A stretch of 64,000 nucleotides of DNA from CAZPMT01 sp964587655 (GTDB taxonomy: Bacteria; Hydrogenedentota; Hydrogenedentia; Hydrogenedentales; SLHB01). The first letter of the stretch is position 1; each line of letters starts with the position of its first letter. Shown here one piece after another: positions 16,047 to 24,002 of the stretch. The stretch covers positions 1-64,000 of the forward strand of contig CAZPMT010000009.1 of NCBI GenBank assembly GCA_964587655.1. The letters are read 5' to 3'. Under the pieces are notes generated by a model that saw nothing but the letters and a program-made list of their open reading frames with translations, was not told where the DNA came from and searched no databases. The position numbers and the translations under genes were made by a program.

Positions 16047-16826
16047 ATGAGAGTGAAAGTGCTTGTATTGCTGTTTGTTTTGGCGGGGTTGGCGCTTCCG
16101 GCGGCGGCGGTGGTGTATCCCAACTCCATGGCGGTGATTGGTGACAGCATATCCCGCGGCGCGCTGGCGGACAACACGCTCGACAGCGATCAGCCGGAGC
16201 ACTGCTGGAGCACCGGCTATGACGCGGGCGATGCCTGCTTGAGCCATTTGGAGCGGATCTGGCAGAGCAACCCGTCTACAGTCGGGTACAACAATGCGTG
16301 GAACGGCGCACAGTCGGACGACCTGCTGGCGCAATCTAACACGACCGTGAGCCAAGGGGTTCAATACGTCACGATCTTCATGGGCGGGAATGACGTTTGC
16401 GGCGACTCCACGGCAGAGATGACCGCGACGTCCGTCTATGCCGCGCGGTTCAACGAAGCCATTGACGTACTTCAGGCGGGCCTTCCGGGAGCGGATATCC
16501 TTGTGCTCGAGTTGCCGAAGCTTCGCTTGATCTTCGATACCGGCAAATACAACTTTAGCTGCCGTTACATCAAGTGGCCTCTGTACGGGTTCTGCGACAA
16601 CGTGCTCACCAACGGCACCACACAGTTGAATGAGGCCGCGGCGCGCAACCTCGAGTATAACAATGCGCTTCGGAGCCTGTGCGCAGCCCAGGGCGTGTGG
16701 TTCGACGACGATCTTTATGAATACGCCTTGAATTACAAGAACCTTTCCACAGTCGACTGTTTCCATCCGCAGACCAAGGTGGACGGAGATATCGCGAACT
16801 TGACCTATGATGCCAGCCGCTTCTAG
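16047..16826 (+). CDS. Secreted SGNH/GDSL-type esterase
   Basis: A 259-residue protein with a classical signal peptide (MRVKVLVLLFVLAGLALPAAA, cleavage near residue 21-22) and a strong ribosome site (GAGGAGGAG). The hydrolase blocks of the SGNH superfamily are all present: block I VIGDSISRG with nucleophile Ser, a Gly in the block II position near YNNAWNGAQS, block III FMGGNDVC with the oxyanion Asn, and block V STVDCFHPQ with the Asp-x-x-His dyad near residue 235. It should hydrolyse an ester in the periplasm or outside the cell. Several Cys (CWSTGYDAGDAC and others) may form disulfides. It is followed by a hairpin and by a separate DUF1573 gene. Confidence 0.85.
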   Translation: MRVKVLVLLFVLAGLALPAAAVVYPNSMAVIGDSISRGALADNTLDSDQPEHCWSTGYDAGDACLSHLERIWQSNPSTVGYNNAWNGAQSDDLLAQSNTTVSQGVQYVTIFMGGNDVCGDSTAEMTATSVYAARFNEAIDVLQAGLPGADILVLELPKLRLIFDTGKYNFSCRYIKWPLYGFCDNVLTNGTTQLNEAAARNLEYNNALRSLCAAQGVWFDDDLYEYALNYKNLSTVDCFHPQTKVDGDIANLTYDASRF

Positions 16827-16859
16827 GAAGGCGGCCATTGTGTAGATGATTTGCAGCCC

Positions 16860-16900
16860 AGCGGGCTCGTGTGCAACTGTGCAGTTCACATGAGCCCGCT
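16860..16900 (+). terminator. Hairpin terminator after esterase gene
   Basis: AGCGGGCTCGTGTGCAACTG pairs with CAGTTCACATGAGCCCGCT around a TG loop, with one bulge. It is followed by TCTTC rather than a full T-run. Position 34 nt after the stop fits a terminator. Confidence 0.6.
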
Positions 16901-16942
16901 TCTTCAAGTAAATGGGGAATAGCGTGATTGGAGGGTGGGTAA

Positions 16943-18256
16943 TTGGATAAGCGGGTGGTCCTCGTCTTGTTAATACTGGCAATGGCATCCGCGGCATCAT
17001 ATGGTGCGCCACGACTAGTCACGGACTCCTACAATCTCGATCTCGGGCGGCTCCGGGGCGGCGTCGTGGCCGACAAGATCGTCACGCTCAGGAACGAAGG
17101 AGACCAACCACTCGAGATCCAGAAGATACAGTCCTCTTGCCCTTGTTTGACGGTTGTGGCGCCCGAACAGCCGACGATAGCCCCGGGCGGCTCGTTGGCG
17201 TTGACATTCCAATACGACACCAAGGACGCAGTCGGAGAGCGCCAAGCGTCCATCGCCATTGATACCAATGATCCCAAGGAGCCGGTTGCCGTCTTCGAAC
17301 TGAAAGTGTTCGTGGACGTCTTGATGTTGGCGCGTCCGCCGGAAGGCATACTTTGGGGTGCGGCCCCGCGCGGTCACGAGTTGATAGGCAAGAACAGGGT
17401 GTTGACACTGATGCCGGGTGTGGACAAGAAAGACATAGAGTTGATCGACATCCACGTGGAGCATCCCGGCGTCCAAGTGAAGACGGAGAAAGAAAAGCAA
17501 ACAGACGACAGGTGGCGGATCAAGGCGAGGTTCACAATAGCTCCGGACGTGCCTCTGGGGCGGTTGTCGACGTTCGTGGTGGCGCGAGCACGCGTTGGGG
17601 ACGAAGAGGCTTCCGTAAGGCTCCCGCTTCAGGGGGAAGTGATTGGCGATGTCCTTGTAGCGCCTCCTTCCATTCTTAGCGCACCAAAGCTGTCGTATCG
17701 GAAGGGCGACCGCATCTCGGAGATCATGGTCCGATCAAGCCTGGAGAATACGCCGCCGCCGGACATCCTGGGCGTGGTCGCCGTGGGGCCAATATCCACG
17801 GTGATCCACAAGTTCGCGCAAGAGAACAAGCACATCATTGCGGTGCACGCAGGCACGGCCGCGCGGCCGGGGCCGCAAGGCGCCACGGTATATGTCATGA
17901 CGGACAGCAGAGATCAGCCCATCACGAGCATACCGGTGCATTTCATTATCGCCCCGGAAGTCGCCGCCGAGCCTGCGACCGTTGTCCTGACGCCCGTTCC
18001 AGGCGCGCCTGCGTCGCAGAGCGTCGCTATCAAGAGTGTCTCCGGCTCAACGCTCACGATAAAGGACGTGCGGTTTGAGAGCGACATCATCAGTGTGCAG
18101 GTCACTGCCGGACAGCAGACGGATACAGAGCATCCTGCAAGCATCGCGATCACTGCGGACAGGCTGCCCGACCCGACCCGCCGCGCCACACTCATCAATG
18201 TGGTGACGGATTCGGCCGCAGCACCGGAATTGCTTGTGCCCGTTTTGCTCCGTTAG
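16943..18256 (+). CDS. Secreted DUF1573-domain protein
   Basis: A 437-residue protein starting at TTG (16943), with GGAGGG at 16930-16935 giving 7-nt spacing; no ATG is available before the signal peptide. Signal: about residues 1-21 (VVLVLLILAMASAASYG). Residues about 25-130 are a DUF1573 domain (immunoglobulin-like), with the characteristic LDLGRLRGGVVADKIVTLRN, SSCPCLTV and FQYDTKD. The Cys-Pro-Cys is typical of the family. The rest, to 437, contains two further beta-rich regions without named domain. DUF1573 proteins are common in Planctomycetes, Bacteroidetes and related phyla; function unknown, probably periplasmic. Confidence 0.8.
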   Translation: MDKRVVLVLLILAMASAASYGAPRLVTDSYNLDLGRLRGGVVADKIVTLRNEGDQPLEIQKIQSSCPCLTVVAPEQPTIAPGGSLALTFQYDTKDAVGERQASIAIDTNDPKEPVAVFELKVFVDVLMLARPPEGILWGAAPRGHELIGKNRVLTLMPGVDKKDIELIDIHVEHPGVQVKTEKEKQTDDRWRIKARFTIAPDVPLGRLSTFVVARARVGDEEASVRLPLQGEVIGDVLVAPPSILSAPKLSYRKGDRISEIMVRSSLENTPPPDILGVVAVGPISTVIHKFAQENKHIIAVHAGTAARPGPQGATVYVMTDSRDQPITSIPVHFIIAPEVAAEPATVVLTPVPGAPASQSVAIKSVSGSTLTIKDVRFESDIISVQVTAGQQTDTEHPASIAITADRLPDPTRRATLINVVTDSAAAPELLVPVLLR

Positions 18257-18260
18257 ACTG

Positions 18261-18314
18261 AAGGCTGTAAGCTGAAGGTATTCTGCTTTCCTTCAGGCTT
18301 CAGCTTACAGCCTT
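18261..18314. repeat. Inverted repeat, 17-nt arms
   Basis: AAGGCTGTAAGCTGAAG (18261-18277) and its exact complement (18298-18314). It sits just after the DUF1573 stop and before ispH. A degenerate relative appears after tex near 61754-61794 (AAGGCCGTAGGCCGAAGG and later CTACAGCCTC), so this may be a dispersed repeat as well as a terminator. Confidence 0.75.
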
Positions 18315-18344
18315 GGATGTTTCGGAAGAGAGGAGTCATCGCAC

Positions 18345-19322
18345 ATGCGAGTGATTCTGGCCAAGCCCAGGTCCTTTTGTGCGGGTGTTGAACGAGCGCT
18401 TCGGTGCGTGGATCGCGCGCTGGATCTGTATGGACCCCCCGTCTACATACTCAAGGATGTGGTTCACAATGCCTTCGTGATACAGGATCTGCGGGACAGA
18501 GGCGCGGTGTTCGTGCCAGACCTGCGGGATGTGCCGCTGGGCGCCCATGTGTTGTTCAGCGCCCATGGCGTTGGGCCTGAAAGTTGGGATCTCGCGCGGG
18601 AACGCGGGTTGCGCGTGGTCGACGCCACGTGTCCGCTGGTGGAGAAGGTCCACCGCGAAGCGAGGGAGTTCGCTCAAGCGGGATACACGATTATTCTGGT
18701 TGGCGAGAAGAACCACGACGAGGTAGTGGGCACGCGGGCATGGGCCCCCGATTCCATCCAAATCGTCTTCTCGGTGGCCGAGGTGGAAGCGGTTTCGGCA
18801 AGAGATCCATCCAAGGTAGCCTATCTGACCCAGACGACGCTGAGCATCGACGATTGCGAAACGCTCATCGCCGCCCTGAAAAGGCGTTTCCCTTCGATCC
18901 AGGGACCGCCGTCCACAGTTTGTCGTGGCTTGACAAACTGTAATGACATCTGCTACGCGACGAGAAACCGCCAGCGTGCCGTGAATGAACTGGCCAGGGA
19001 GGCGGACCTTGTGCTAATCGTGGGAGATCCAACCAGCGCAAACTCCAAACGACTGGCCGCCATCTCCCTCCGCAAGGTCAGCAACACTCACCTGATAACT
19101 TCCGGCGAGATGATCGAAGACGCGTGGTTCGACGGCGTGGAAACGGTGCTGATCTCGTCGGGCGCCTCAGTGCCGGAACACTTGGTTGACGGGGTCGTCA
19201 AGCGGATCAGACAGATGATTCCTTGCGAGGTCGAGGAGCGTGAGGTCTTGCGGGAGAATGTCCATTTCAGCCTTCCAACAGTTTGTCGTGGCCACAGTTT
19301 GTCAAACGGCGACAAACTGTAG
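18345..19322 (+). CDS. ispH: 4-hydroxy-3-methylbut-2-enyl diphosphate reductase, with element insertions
   Basis: A 325-residue IspH, the last enzyme of the MEP pathway to IPP/DMAPP. The [4Fe-4S] ligands C12 (RSFCAGVERA), C96 (DATCPLV) and C203 (DICYATRNRQ) are all present, with active-site H41, H74, H124 and E126. The protein has a ten-residue insert (190-199, STVCRGLTNC) directly before DICYAT, four residues from the third cluster Cys. At DNA level it is palindromic element A (18914-18942). The C-terminus (LPTVCRGHSLSNGDKL) and the TAG stop are supplied by a composite copy of the same element (19277-19332). All essential residues are retained, so the enzyme is probably active, but the insert adds two Cys next to the cluster. 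Confidence 0.95.
   Translation: MRVILAKPRSFCAGVERALRCVDRALDLYGPPVYILKDVVHNAFVIQDLRDRGAVFVPDLRDVPLGAHVLFSAHGVGPESWDLARERGLRVVDATCPLVEKVHREAREFAQAGYTIILVGEKNHDEVVGTRAWAPDSIQIVFSVAEVEAVSARDPSKVAYLTQTTLSIDDCETLIAALKRRFPSIQGPPSTVCRGLTNCNDICYATRNRQRAVNELAREADLVLIVGDPTSANSKRLAAISLRKVSNTHLITSGEMIEDAWFDGVETVLISSGASVPEHLVDGVVKRIRQMIPCEVEEREVLRENVHFSLPTVCRGHSLSNGDKL
18914..18942. repeat. Palindromic element A, copy 8 (in ispH)
   Basis: Arms CACAGTTTGTC / GACAAACTGTA (last base mismatched), loop GTGGCTT. In frame as STVCRGLTNC. The net insertion relative to typical IspH is 30 nt. Confidence 0.95.
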
Positions 19323-19332
19323 ACAAACTGTA
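19277..19332. repeat. Composite 56-bp palindromic element A, copy 9 (end of ispH)
   Basis: Outer arms AACAGTTTGTC (19277-19287) and GACAAACTGTA (19322-19332). The outer loop GTGGC/TA is split by a 27-nt inner palindrome (19293-19319) with loop AAACGGC. The ispH stop codon TAG (19320-19322) lies inside the element. Confidence 0.9.
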
Positions 19333-19364
19333 CTGCTTCAGGCAAGAACCCACTTGAAATGCGA

Positions 19365-19393
19365 TTGACTGAGCCTCTGTTGCGTTATAGTAT
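19365..19393 (+). promoter_or_regulatory. Promoter of the ferredoxin-AOR operon
   Basis: -35 TTGACT at 19365-19370, 17-nt spacer, -10 TAGTAT at 19388-19393. About 70 nt before the ferredoxin ATG. Confidence 0.5.
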
Positions 19394-19461
19394 AAGAACC
19401 CGCCGGTTGCCCGCCGGGCGCGGCATTGAGGTGCGCCGCGGGTCACGCAAGGAGATACGAG

Positions 19462-19995
19462 ATGTCGATGAAGTTGGCCGTAATACCCGAGGAATGCTCG
19501 GGGTGCAAGATGTGCGAACTTGTGTGCGCCATCCGGCATTTCGGGGTCAACAACCCGAAGAAAAGCGCGATACGGGTGTTGATAACGTATCCGCATCCGG
19601 TGGTGCGCATGCCGATCGTGTGCAGCCAGTGCAAGAAGCCGCCGTGCGAGGACGTGTGCCCCGTGGATGCGCTGAGCCGCGTGGACGGCGTTGTCGCCCT
19701 CGATACGAACGTGTGCATTTCGTGCTTCCACTGTGTTGAGTCTTGCCCGTTTGGCGCCGTTTTCGCGCACGACGAATGCGAGTTTCCCATCAAGTGCGAT
19801 ATGTGCGGAGGCGACCCCGAGTGCGTGAAGCACTGCCCGAAGGGCGCGTTGCGATTGATCCCCGAATACGCCCTCGGCGAAAGCAGGCGGCTCAGCAACG
19901 TGCTCAGTTACACGCAGATGAAGGAGATCGAATTCGTCGAGAAGGGCGAAACGAAGACGATTCATTACGCCGAGATCGGGAAGGAGCAGATATGA
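19462..19995 (+). CDS. Polyferredoxin (four [4Fe-4S]) partner of aldehyde oxidoreductase
   Basis: A 177-residue electron-transfer protein with sixteen Cys in four groups: CSGCKMCELVC, CSQCKKPPCEDVC, CISCFHCVESC and CDMCGGDPECVKHC. This suggests four [4Fe-4S] clusters in an AorB/HycB-like fold. ATG 19462 has AAGGAG at 19449-19454. The stop overlaps the ATG of the AOR gene (ATGA), so the two are almost certainly one complex or redox pair, the ferredoxin passing electrons from the tungsten enzyme. Cytoplasmic; no signal or membrane segment. Confidence 0.9.
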   Translation: MSMKLAVIPEECSGCKMCELVCAIRHFGVNNPKKSAIRVLITYPHPVVRMPIVCSQCKKPPCEDVCPVDALSRVDGVVALDTNVCISCFHCVESCPFGAVFAHDECEFPIKCDMCGGDPECVKHCPKGALRLIPEYALGESRRLSNVLSYTQMKEIEFVEKGETKTIHYAEIGKEQI

Positions 19996-21815
19996 ACATC
20001 AAGGGTGGCTACTTCCGAAAGCATCTCCACGTCGACCTGAGCGCCGGGAAACTCGAGCTGCGGGACCTGTCCGAGGATTTCATCGAGCGTTACGTGGGCG
20101 GGCGCGGATTCGGCGCGAAGCTCGTATGGGACAATCTGAAGGCGCACGACTTCAAGCTGGACCCACTGGGGCCGGAGAATCTTATCGTGGTTGCGCCGGG
20201 GCCTCTTACGGGCACGTACGTGCCTTCTTCGGGGAAGAACTCGTTTGTGTCGATCTCGCCCGCGACGGGATTATACGGCGATTCTTCGATTGGAGGATCC
20301 TTTGGCGTCGAACTGCGGCAGACGGGTCTCGATTGCCTGAGCATCACTGGTGCGGCGGACGAGCTTTCGATCCTGTTCATCGATAACGACAAGGCAAGCA
20401 TCATCCCGATGCCGCAGCTCAAGGGCAAGTCGTGTCTTGACGCCGAGGGGCTGATTAAGCAACACGTCGGCTCGCACGACGTTCACGTCGCGACGATCGG
20501 CGTGGCGGGCGAGAACCGGATTCGGTTCGCGTGCGTCAACTCGGACTGGAGCCGCAATGCGGGCCGGACCGGCATGGGCGCGATCATGGGATCCAAGAAC
20601 CTCAAGGCCATCGTCGTGCGCGGGAACAGAGACCTGCCTGTCTTCGACATGAAAGGGCTCGCGACGGAAACGCGGAAGGCCGTGAAATACATGAAGGAGC
20701 ACAAGTATTTCAGGCTGTGGCAGCAGCAGGGACTGATGAACGTCATCGAGTACGCGAACGAGAAGGGCATTCTTCCGACGTACAACTTCAAGGCCACGAC
20801 GTTTGCCGCGCACGACAAGATCAACGGCGAAACGATGCTCGAAAACTACAAGATCGGCGACAGCGCGTGCTTCATGTGCCCGATGTGCTGCGGCAATGTC
20901 TGTCTTGTGAAGAACGGCAAGTACGCGGGGACCGTCACCGAGGGTCCCGAATACGAATCCTGCGCCATGCTCGGGTCGAACCTCGGCATCGAGAGGTTTG
21001 ATGCCGTGTTGGCGGGTAATAGACTCTGCGACGAACTCGGCATTGACACGATTTCGACCGGCAGCATTATCGGGGCGGTCATCGAAGGCTACGAGAAAGG
21101 CGTCATCTCTCTGTCGGACCTTGACGGCAAGGGGATCACGTGGAACGACGACGACGCAGTCCTGGACCTCATGGGCCGCATAGCGCGGCGTGAAGGCGTC
21201 GGCGATATCCTCGCGGACGGTTCGCGGCGGATCATCGAGCAGTGGCCTGAGATGGAGAAGGTCCTGCTTCAGGTGAAGGGGCTCGAGCAGTCGGCCTATG
21301 ACAGCCGTGTGGGCTCGTCGATGGGGTTGGCGTACGCTACTTCCGACATTGGCGCGCATCACACGCGCGCGTGGACCATCGCAAAGGAGATCGAGGAAGG
21401 GGCGAACTGGACCGCCGAGGACAAGGTCAACCTTGTGATGTACCACCAGGCGGTGCGGCCGTTGTTCGACATGCTTGGCGTCTGCCGGTTGCCGTGGATC
21501 GAGCTCGGCCTGAATGAGCGCCACTACGAGAAGTTCTACAGCTTTGTGACCGGGAAAGAGATAACGTTGGAGGATCTCCTCAAGCTGTCGGATCATGTCT
21601 ACAATCTGACGAGGCGCATGAACATCCGGCTCGGCGCGGGCCGGAAGGATGACTCCTTGCCGTACAAGGTCCGAAAGTCCCCCGTGCTCACCGGGCCAAA
21701 CGCGGGCAGGATGCTTGACGAGCAGGAGTTCGACAAGATGCTCTCGCTCTACTATCAGAAGCGGGGCTGGGACGAGAACGGCGCGCCTCCCGCCGAAATC
21801 GAGGCCGCTTTCTGA
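19992..21815 (+). CDS. aor: Tungsten-dependent aldehyde:ferredoxin oxidoreductase
   Basis: A 607-residue enzyme of the AOR family, oxidising aldehydes to acids (or the reverse) with a bis-pterin tungsten cofactor. N-terminal domain: RYVGGRGFGAKLVWDNL and APGPLTGTYVPSSGKNSFVS, the usual first pterin-binding region. The [4Fe-4S] ligands are C293, C296 and C300 (CFMCPMCC), plus a Cys in MLGVCRLPW about 200 residues later. SDWSRNAGRTGMGAIMGSKNLKAI is a signature of the family. Length is normal. The start at 19992 overlaps the ferredoxin stop. Substrate cannot be told from sequence. Tungstate uptake and molybdopterin genes are not in the window. Confidence 0.93.
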   Translation: MNIKGGYFRKHLHVDLSAGKLELRDLSEDFIERYVGGRGFGAKLVWDNLKAHDFKLDPLGPENLIVVAPGPLTGTYVPSSGKNSFVSISPATGLYGDSSIGGSFGVELRQTGLDCLSITGAADELSILFIDNDKASIIPMPQLKGKSCLDAEGLIKQHVGSHDVHVATIGVAGENRIRFACVNSDWSRNAGRTGMGAIMGSKNLKAIVVRGNRDLPVFDMKGLATETRKAVKYMKEHKYFRLWQQQGLMNVIEYANEKGILPTYNFKATTFAAHDKINGETMLENYKIGDSACFMCPMCCGNVCLVKNGKYAGTVTEGPEYESCAMLGSNLGIERFDAVLAGNRLCDELGIDTISTGSIIGAVIEGYEKGVISLSDLDGKGITWNDDDAVLDLMGRIARREGVGDILADGSRRIIEQWPEMEKVLLQVKGLEQSAYDSRVGSSMGLAYATSDIGAHHTRAWTIAKEIEEGANWTAEDKVNLVMYHQAVRPLFDMLGVCRLPWIELGLNERHYEKFYSFVTGKEITLEDLLKLSDHVYNLTRRMNIRLGAGRKDDSLPYKVRKSPVLTGPNAGRMLDEQEFDKMLSLYYQKRGWDENGAPPAEIEAAF

Positions 21816-21875
21816 CGTTCTCCGATCGAGACACGGCCTTGCCACTCGACACGCAAGCCCATAGGTTGTTCTTTG

Positions 21876-24002
21876 ATGATAATGCTCAATGATGCGCAAC
21901 GAAGCGCCGCCACCGCCGGAGACGGACCGACTCTGATCCTGGCGGGGGCCGGTTCCGGCAAGACGCGGGTGATTGTCGAGCGGATGGTCTGGCTTGTCGA
22001 GGAAAGCGGCGTCGATCCCCGGCACATCCTCGCGCTGACCTTCACAAACCGGGCCGCCAACGAAATGCGCGAGCGTGTCATGGCGCGGCTGGGCGTTGAC
22101 AGGCTGGCCTCCTGGGTAGGCACGTTCCACGCGTTTGGGTTGTTCGTGCTACGGAGGGATATTGACCGTCTTGGACGTGAGAAGACGTTCACGATCTTCG
22201 ACGATACGGACCAGCTTTCCTTGATGAAACGTCTCATCAAGGGTCTCCCCAATCATTTCGAGCGCGTGACGCCGCGTGAGGGCCTCGAGTGGATAAGCGG
22301 GTTCAAGCAGAAGCTGGAGGAGCCGGGCTTTGACGCTCCGTGTACGTCGGCGCATGAGAAGACCTGTCGCGAGTTGTGGGTGCGGTATCATGAGGCGCTG
22401 CTGAACGCGTCCGCGCTCGATTTTGACGACCTTCTCGTTCTTGTGGCGCGTCTGCTGGCTCAGCACGCTGACGCCAGGGAGAAGTACCAGCATCGTTACC
22501 ATCACGTCCTCATCGATGAGTATCAGGATACCAATCACGCGCAGTACGAGATCGCCAGGCTGCTCACGGAATCGCATCGGAACATCTTTGCCGTCGGCGA
22601 CGAGGATCAAAGCATCTATTCGTGGCGCGGGGCCGATATCCGGAACATCCTCGACTTCGAAAAGGACTTCCCCGGTGCGCGCGTCTTGCGTCTCGAACAG
22701 AATTACCGCAGCACCGGTCCTATTCTGAATGCGGCGAACGCCGTAGTTAAGAATAATCAGGATCGATTGGGCAAGACGTTGTGGACCGCGCGGGAAGAAG
22801 GAGATCCGGTCCGTTTCTATCCGGCGTCCGATGCTGAGGACGAGGCGCGTTTTGTCGTCGAGGATTTCGTTTCGAGCGGCGTGGCCCCGCGTGACGCGGC
22901 GATCCTGTACCGCACCAACGGCCAGGCGCGCGTCATGGAAGAAGCGTTGCGCCGGAAAGGGATCGCGTACGTGGTCGTGGGAGGCATCCGGTTCTACAGC
23001 CGGAAAGAGGTCAAGGATATTCTGTGCTACCTGCGGCTGCTTGTGAACCCCTCGGATGGTGAGTCCGTGCGGCGCGTCCTTAACGTTCCGCATCGCGGCA
23101 TCGGGGGCGTGACGATGGAACGGATCGAGGAATACGCGGCTTCCCGCGGAATGCCTCTGCTTCAAGTACTTCGCGAAATCGAACACGACCACAGTCTGCA
23201 AGTGCGTTCGCGGGAGGCCATGGGCGGATTCGTGCATTTGATCGACGATCTGACGCTGACGGCCAAGACGGAATCAGTCGAGAAACTCGTCGAGACCGTA
23301 TTGGAAAAAACGGGATACCGCGATTTCGTGCGCGAGAGCGACGAAAAGGATTTTCGGACCCGGCTCGAGATCGTCGACGAATTTCTTGCGGCGTGCAGAG
23401 AGTTTGACAAGAAGAAGACCGGCGGCGTGCTCGAATTCCTTCAAGAGTTGTCGCTGTTCTCGGAAGTGGACGATCTGAAAACGGATACGCCCGCCATCAC
23501 GCTGATGACGTGTCACAGCGCGAAAGGTCTTGAGTTTGATTCAGTGTACTTGATAGGGTTAGAAGAGGGTTTGTTGCCGCATGCGACGGCCATGCATTCG
23601 GATCTCGAGGCCGAGGAAGAACGGAGGCTGTGTTACGTGGCGATGACGCGCGCGCGGAGCCGTCTGACGCTGACGGCGGCGGGATCGCGTATAATGTACG
23701 GCGAATCGGAAGCGCGTGCGGTCTCGCGGTTTATCAAGGAGATCCCCGGCGAACTGTTGCGCCGGATTGCGCGGGACCGGCGGGAGTCTGAAGGGAAGCC
23801 GTCGCCGCGCTCGGAGGCGTCGCCGGGTGCGTTGAAGCTCGGGACGCGCGTACGGCACGCCACGTTCGGCGAAGGGCACGTGTTGTTCACGTCGGGTTCG
23901 GGCGAGAATCTGCGCGCCCGCATCCGTTTCAAGACAGGACGGGTTAGCACGTTCATGATCAAGAAGACGCCTCTCGAAATCCTGGAGGGCACGAAACGGT
24001 GA
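21876..24002 (+). CDS. pcrA: UvrD/PcrA-type superfamily 1 DNA helicase
   Basis: A 708-residue 3'-5' helicase. Motifs in order: LNDAQRSAA (Q motif), ILAGAGSGKTRVIVERM (Walker A), LTFTNRAANEMRERV (Ia), VLIDEYQDTNHAQYEI (Walker B, DEYQD), VGDEDQSIYSWRGAD (III), LEQNYRSTGPIL (IV), LMTCHSAKGLEFDSVYLIG (V) and EERRLCYVAMTRARSRLTL (VI). The C-terminus (VRHATFGEGHVLFTSGSGEN) matches the Tudor-like tail of PcrA that contacts RNA polymerase, so PcrA rather than Rep is favoured. The exact start is uncertain: TTG 21873, ATG 21876 and ATG 21882 are all in frame and none has a strong ribosome site. The stop overlaps the pheA GTG by 4 nt. Confidence 0.93.
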   Translation: MIMLNDAQRSAATAGDGPTLILAGAGSGKTRVIVERMVWLVEESGVDPRHILALTFTNRAANEMRERVMARLGVDRLASWVGTFHAFGLFVLRRDIDRLGREKTFTIFDDTDQLSLMKRLIKGLPNHFERVTPREGLEWISGFKQKLEEPGFDAPCTSAHEKTCRELWVRYHEALLNASALDFDDLLVLVARLLAQHADAREKYQHRYHHVLIDEYQDTNHAQYEIARLLTESHRNIFAVGDEDQSIYSWRGADIRNILDFEKDFPGARVLRLEQNYRSTGPILNAANAVVKNNQDRLGKTLWTAREEGDPVRFYPASDAEDEARFVVEDFVSSGVAPRDAAILYRTNGQARVMEEALRRKGIAYVVVGGIRFYSRKEVKDILCYLRLLVNPSDGESVRRVLNVPHRGIGGVTMERIEEYAASRGMPLLQVLREIEHDHSLQVRSREAMGGFVHLIDDLTLTAKTESVEKLVETVLEKTGYRDFVRESDEKDFRTRLEIVDEFLAACREFDKKKTGGVLEFLQELSLFSEVDDLKTDTPAITLMTCHSAKGLEFDSVYLIGLEEGLLPHATAMHSDLEAEEERRLCYVAMTRARSRLTLTAAGSRIMYGESEARAVSRFIKEIPGELLRRIARDRRESEGKPSPRSEASPGALKLGTRVRHATFGEGHVLFTSGSGENLRARIRFKTGRVSTFMIKKTPLEILEGTKR

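Noticed and set aside
20271..22130. 619-codon open frame on the minus strand over aor
   Set aside because: Antisense shadow of a high-GC coding gene; no motifs, and the plus-strand gene is unmistakable.
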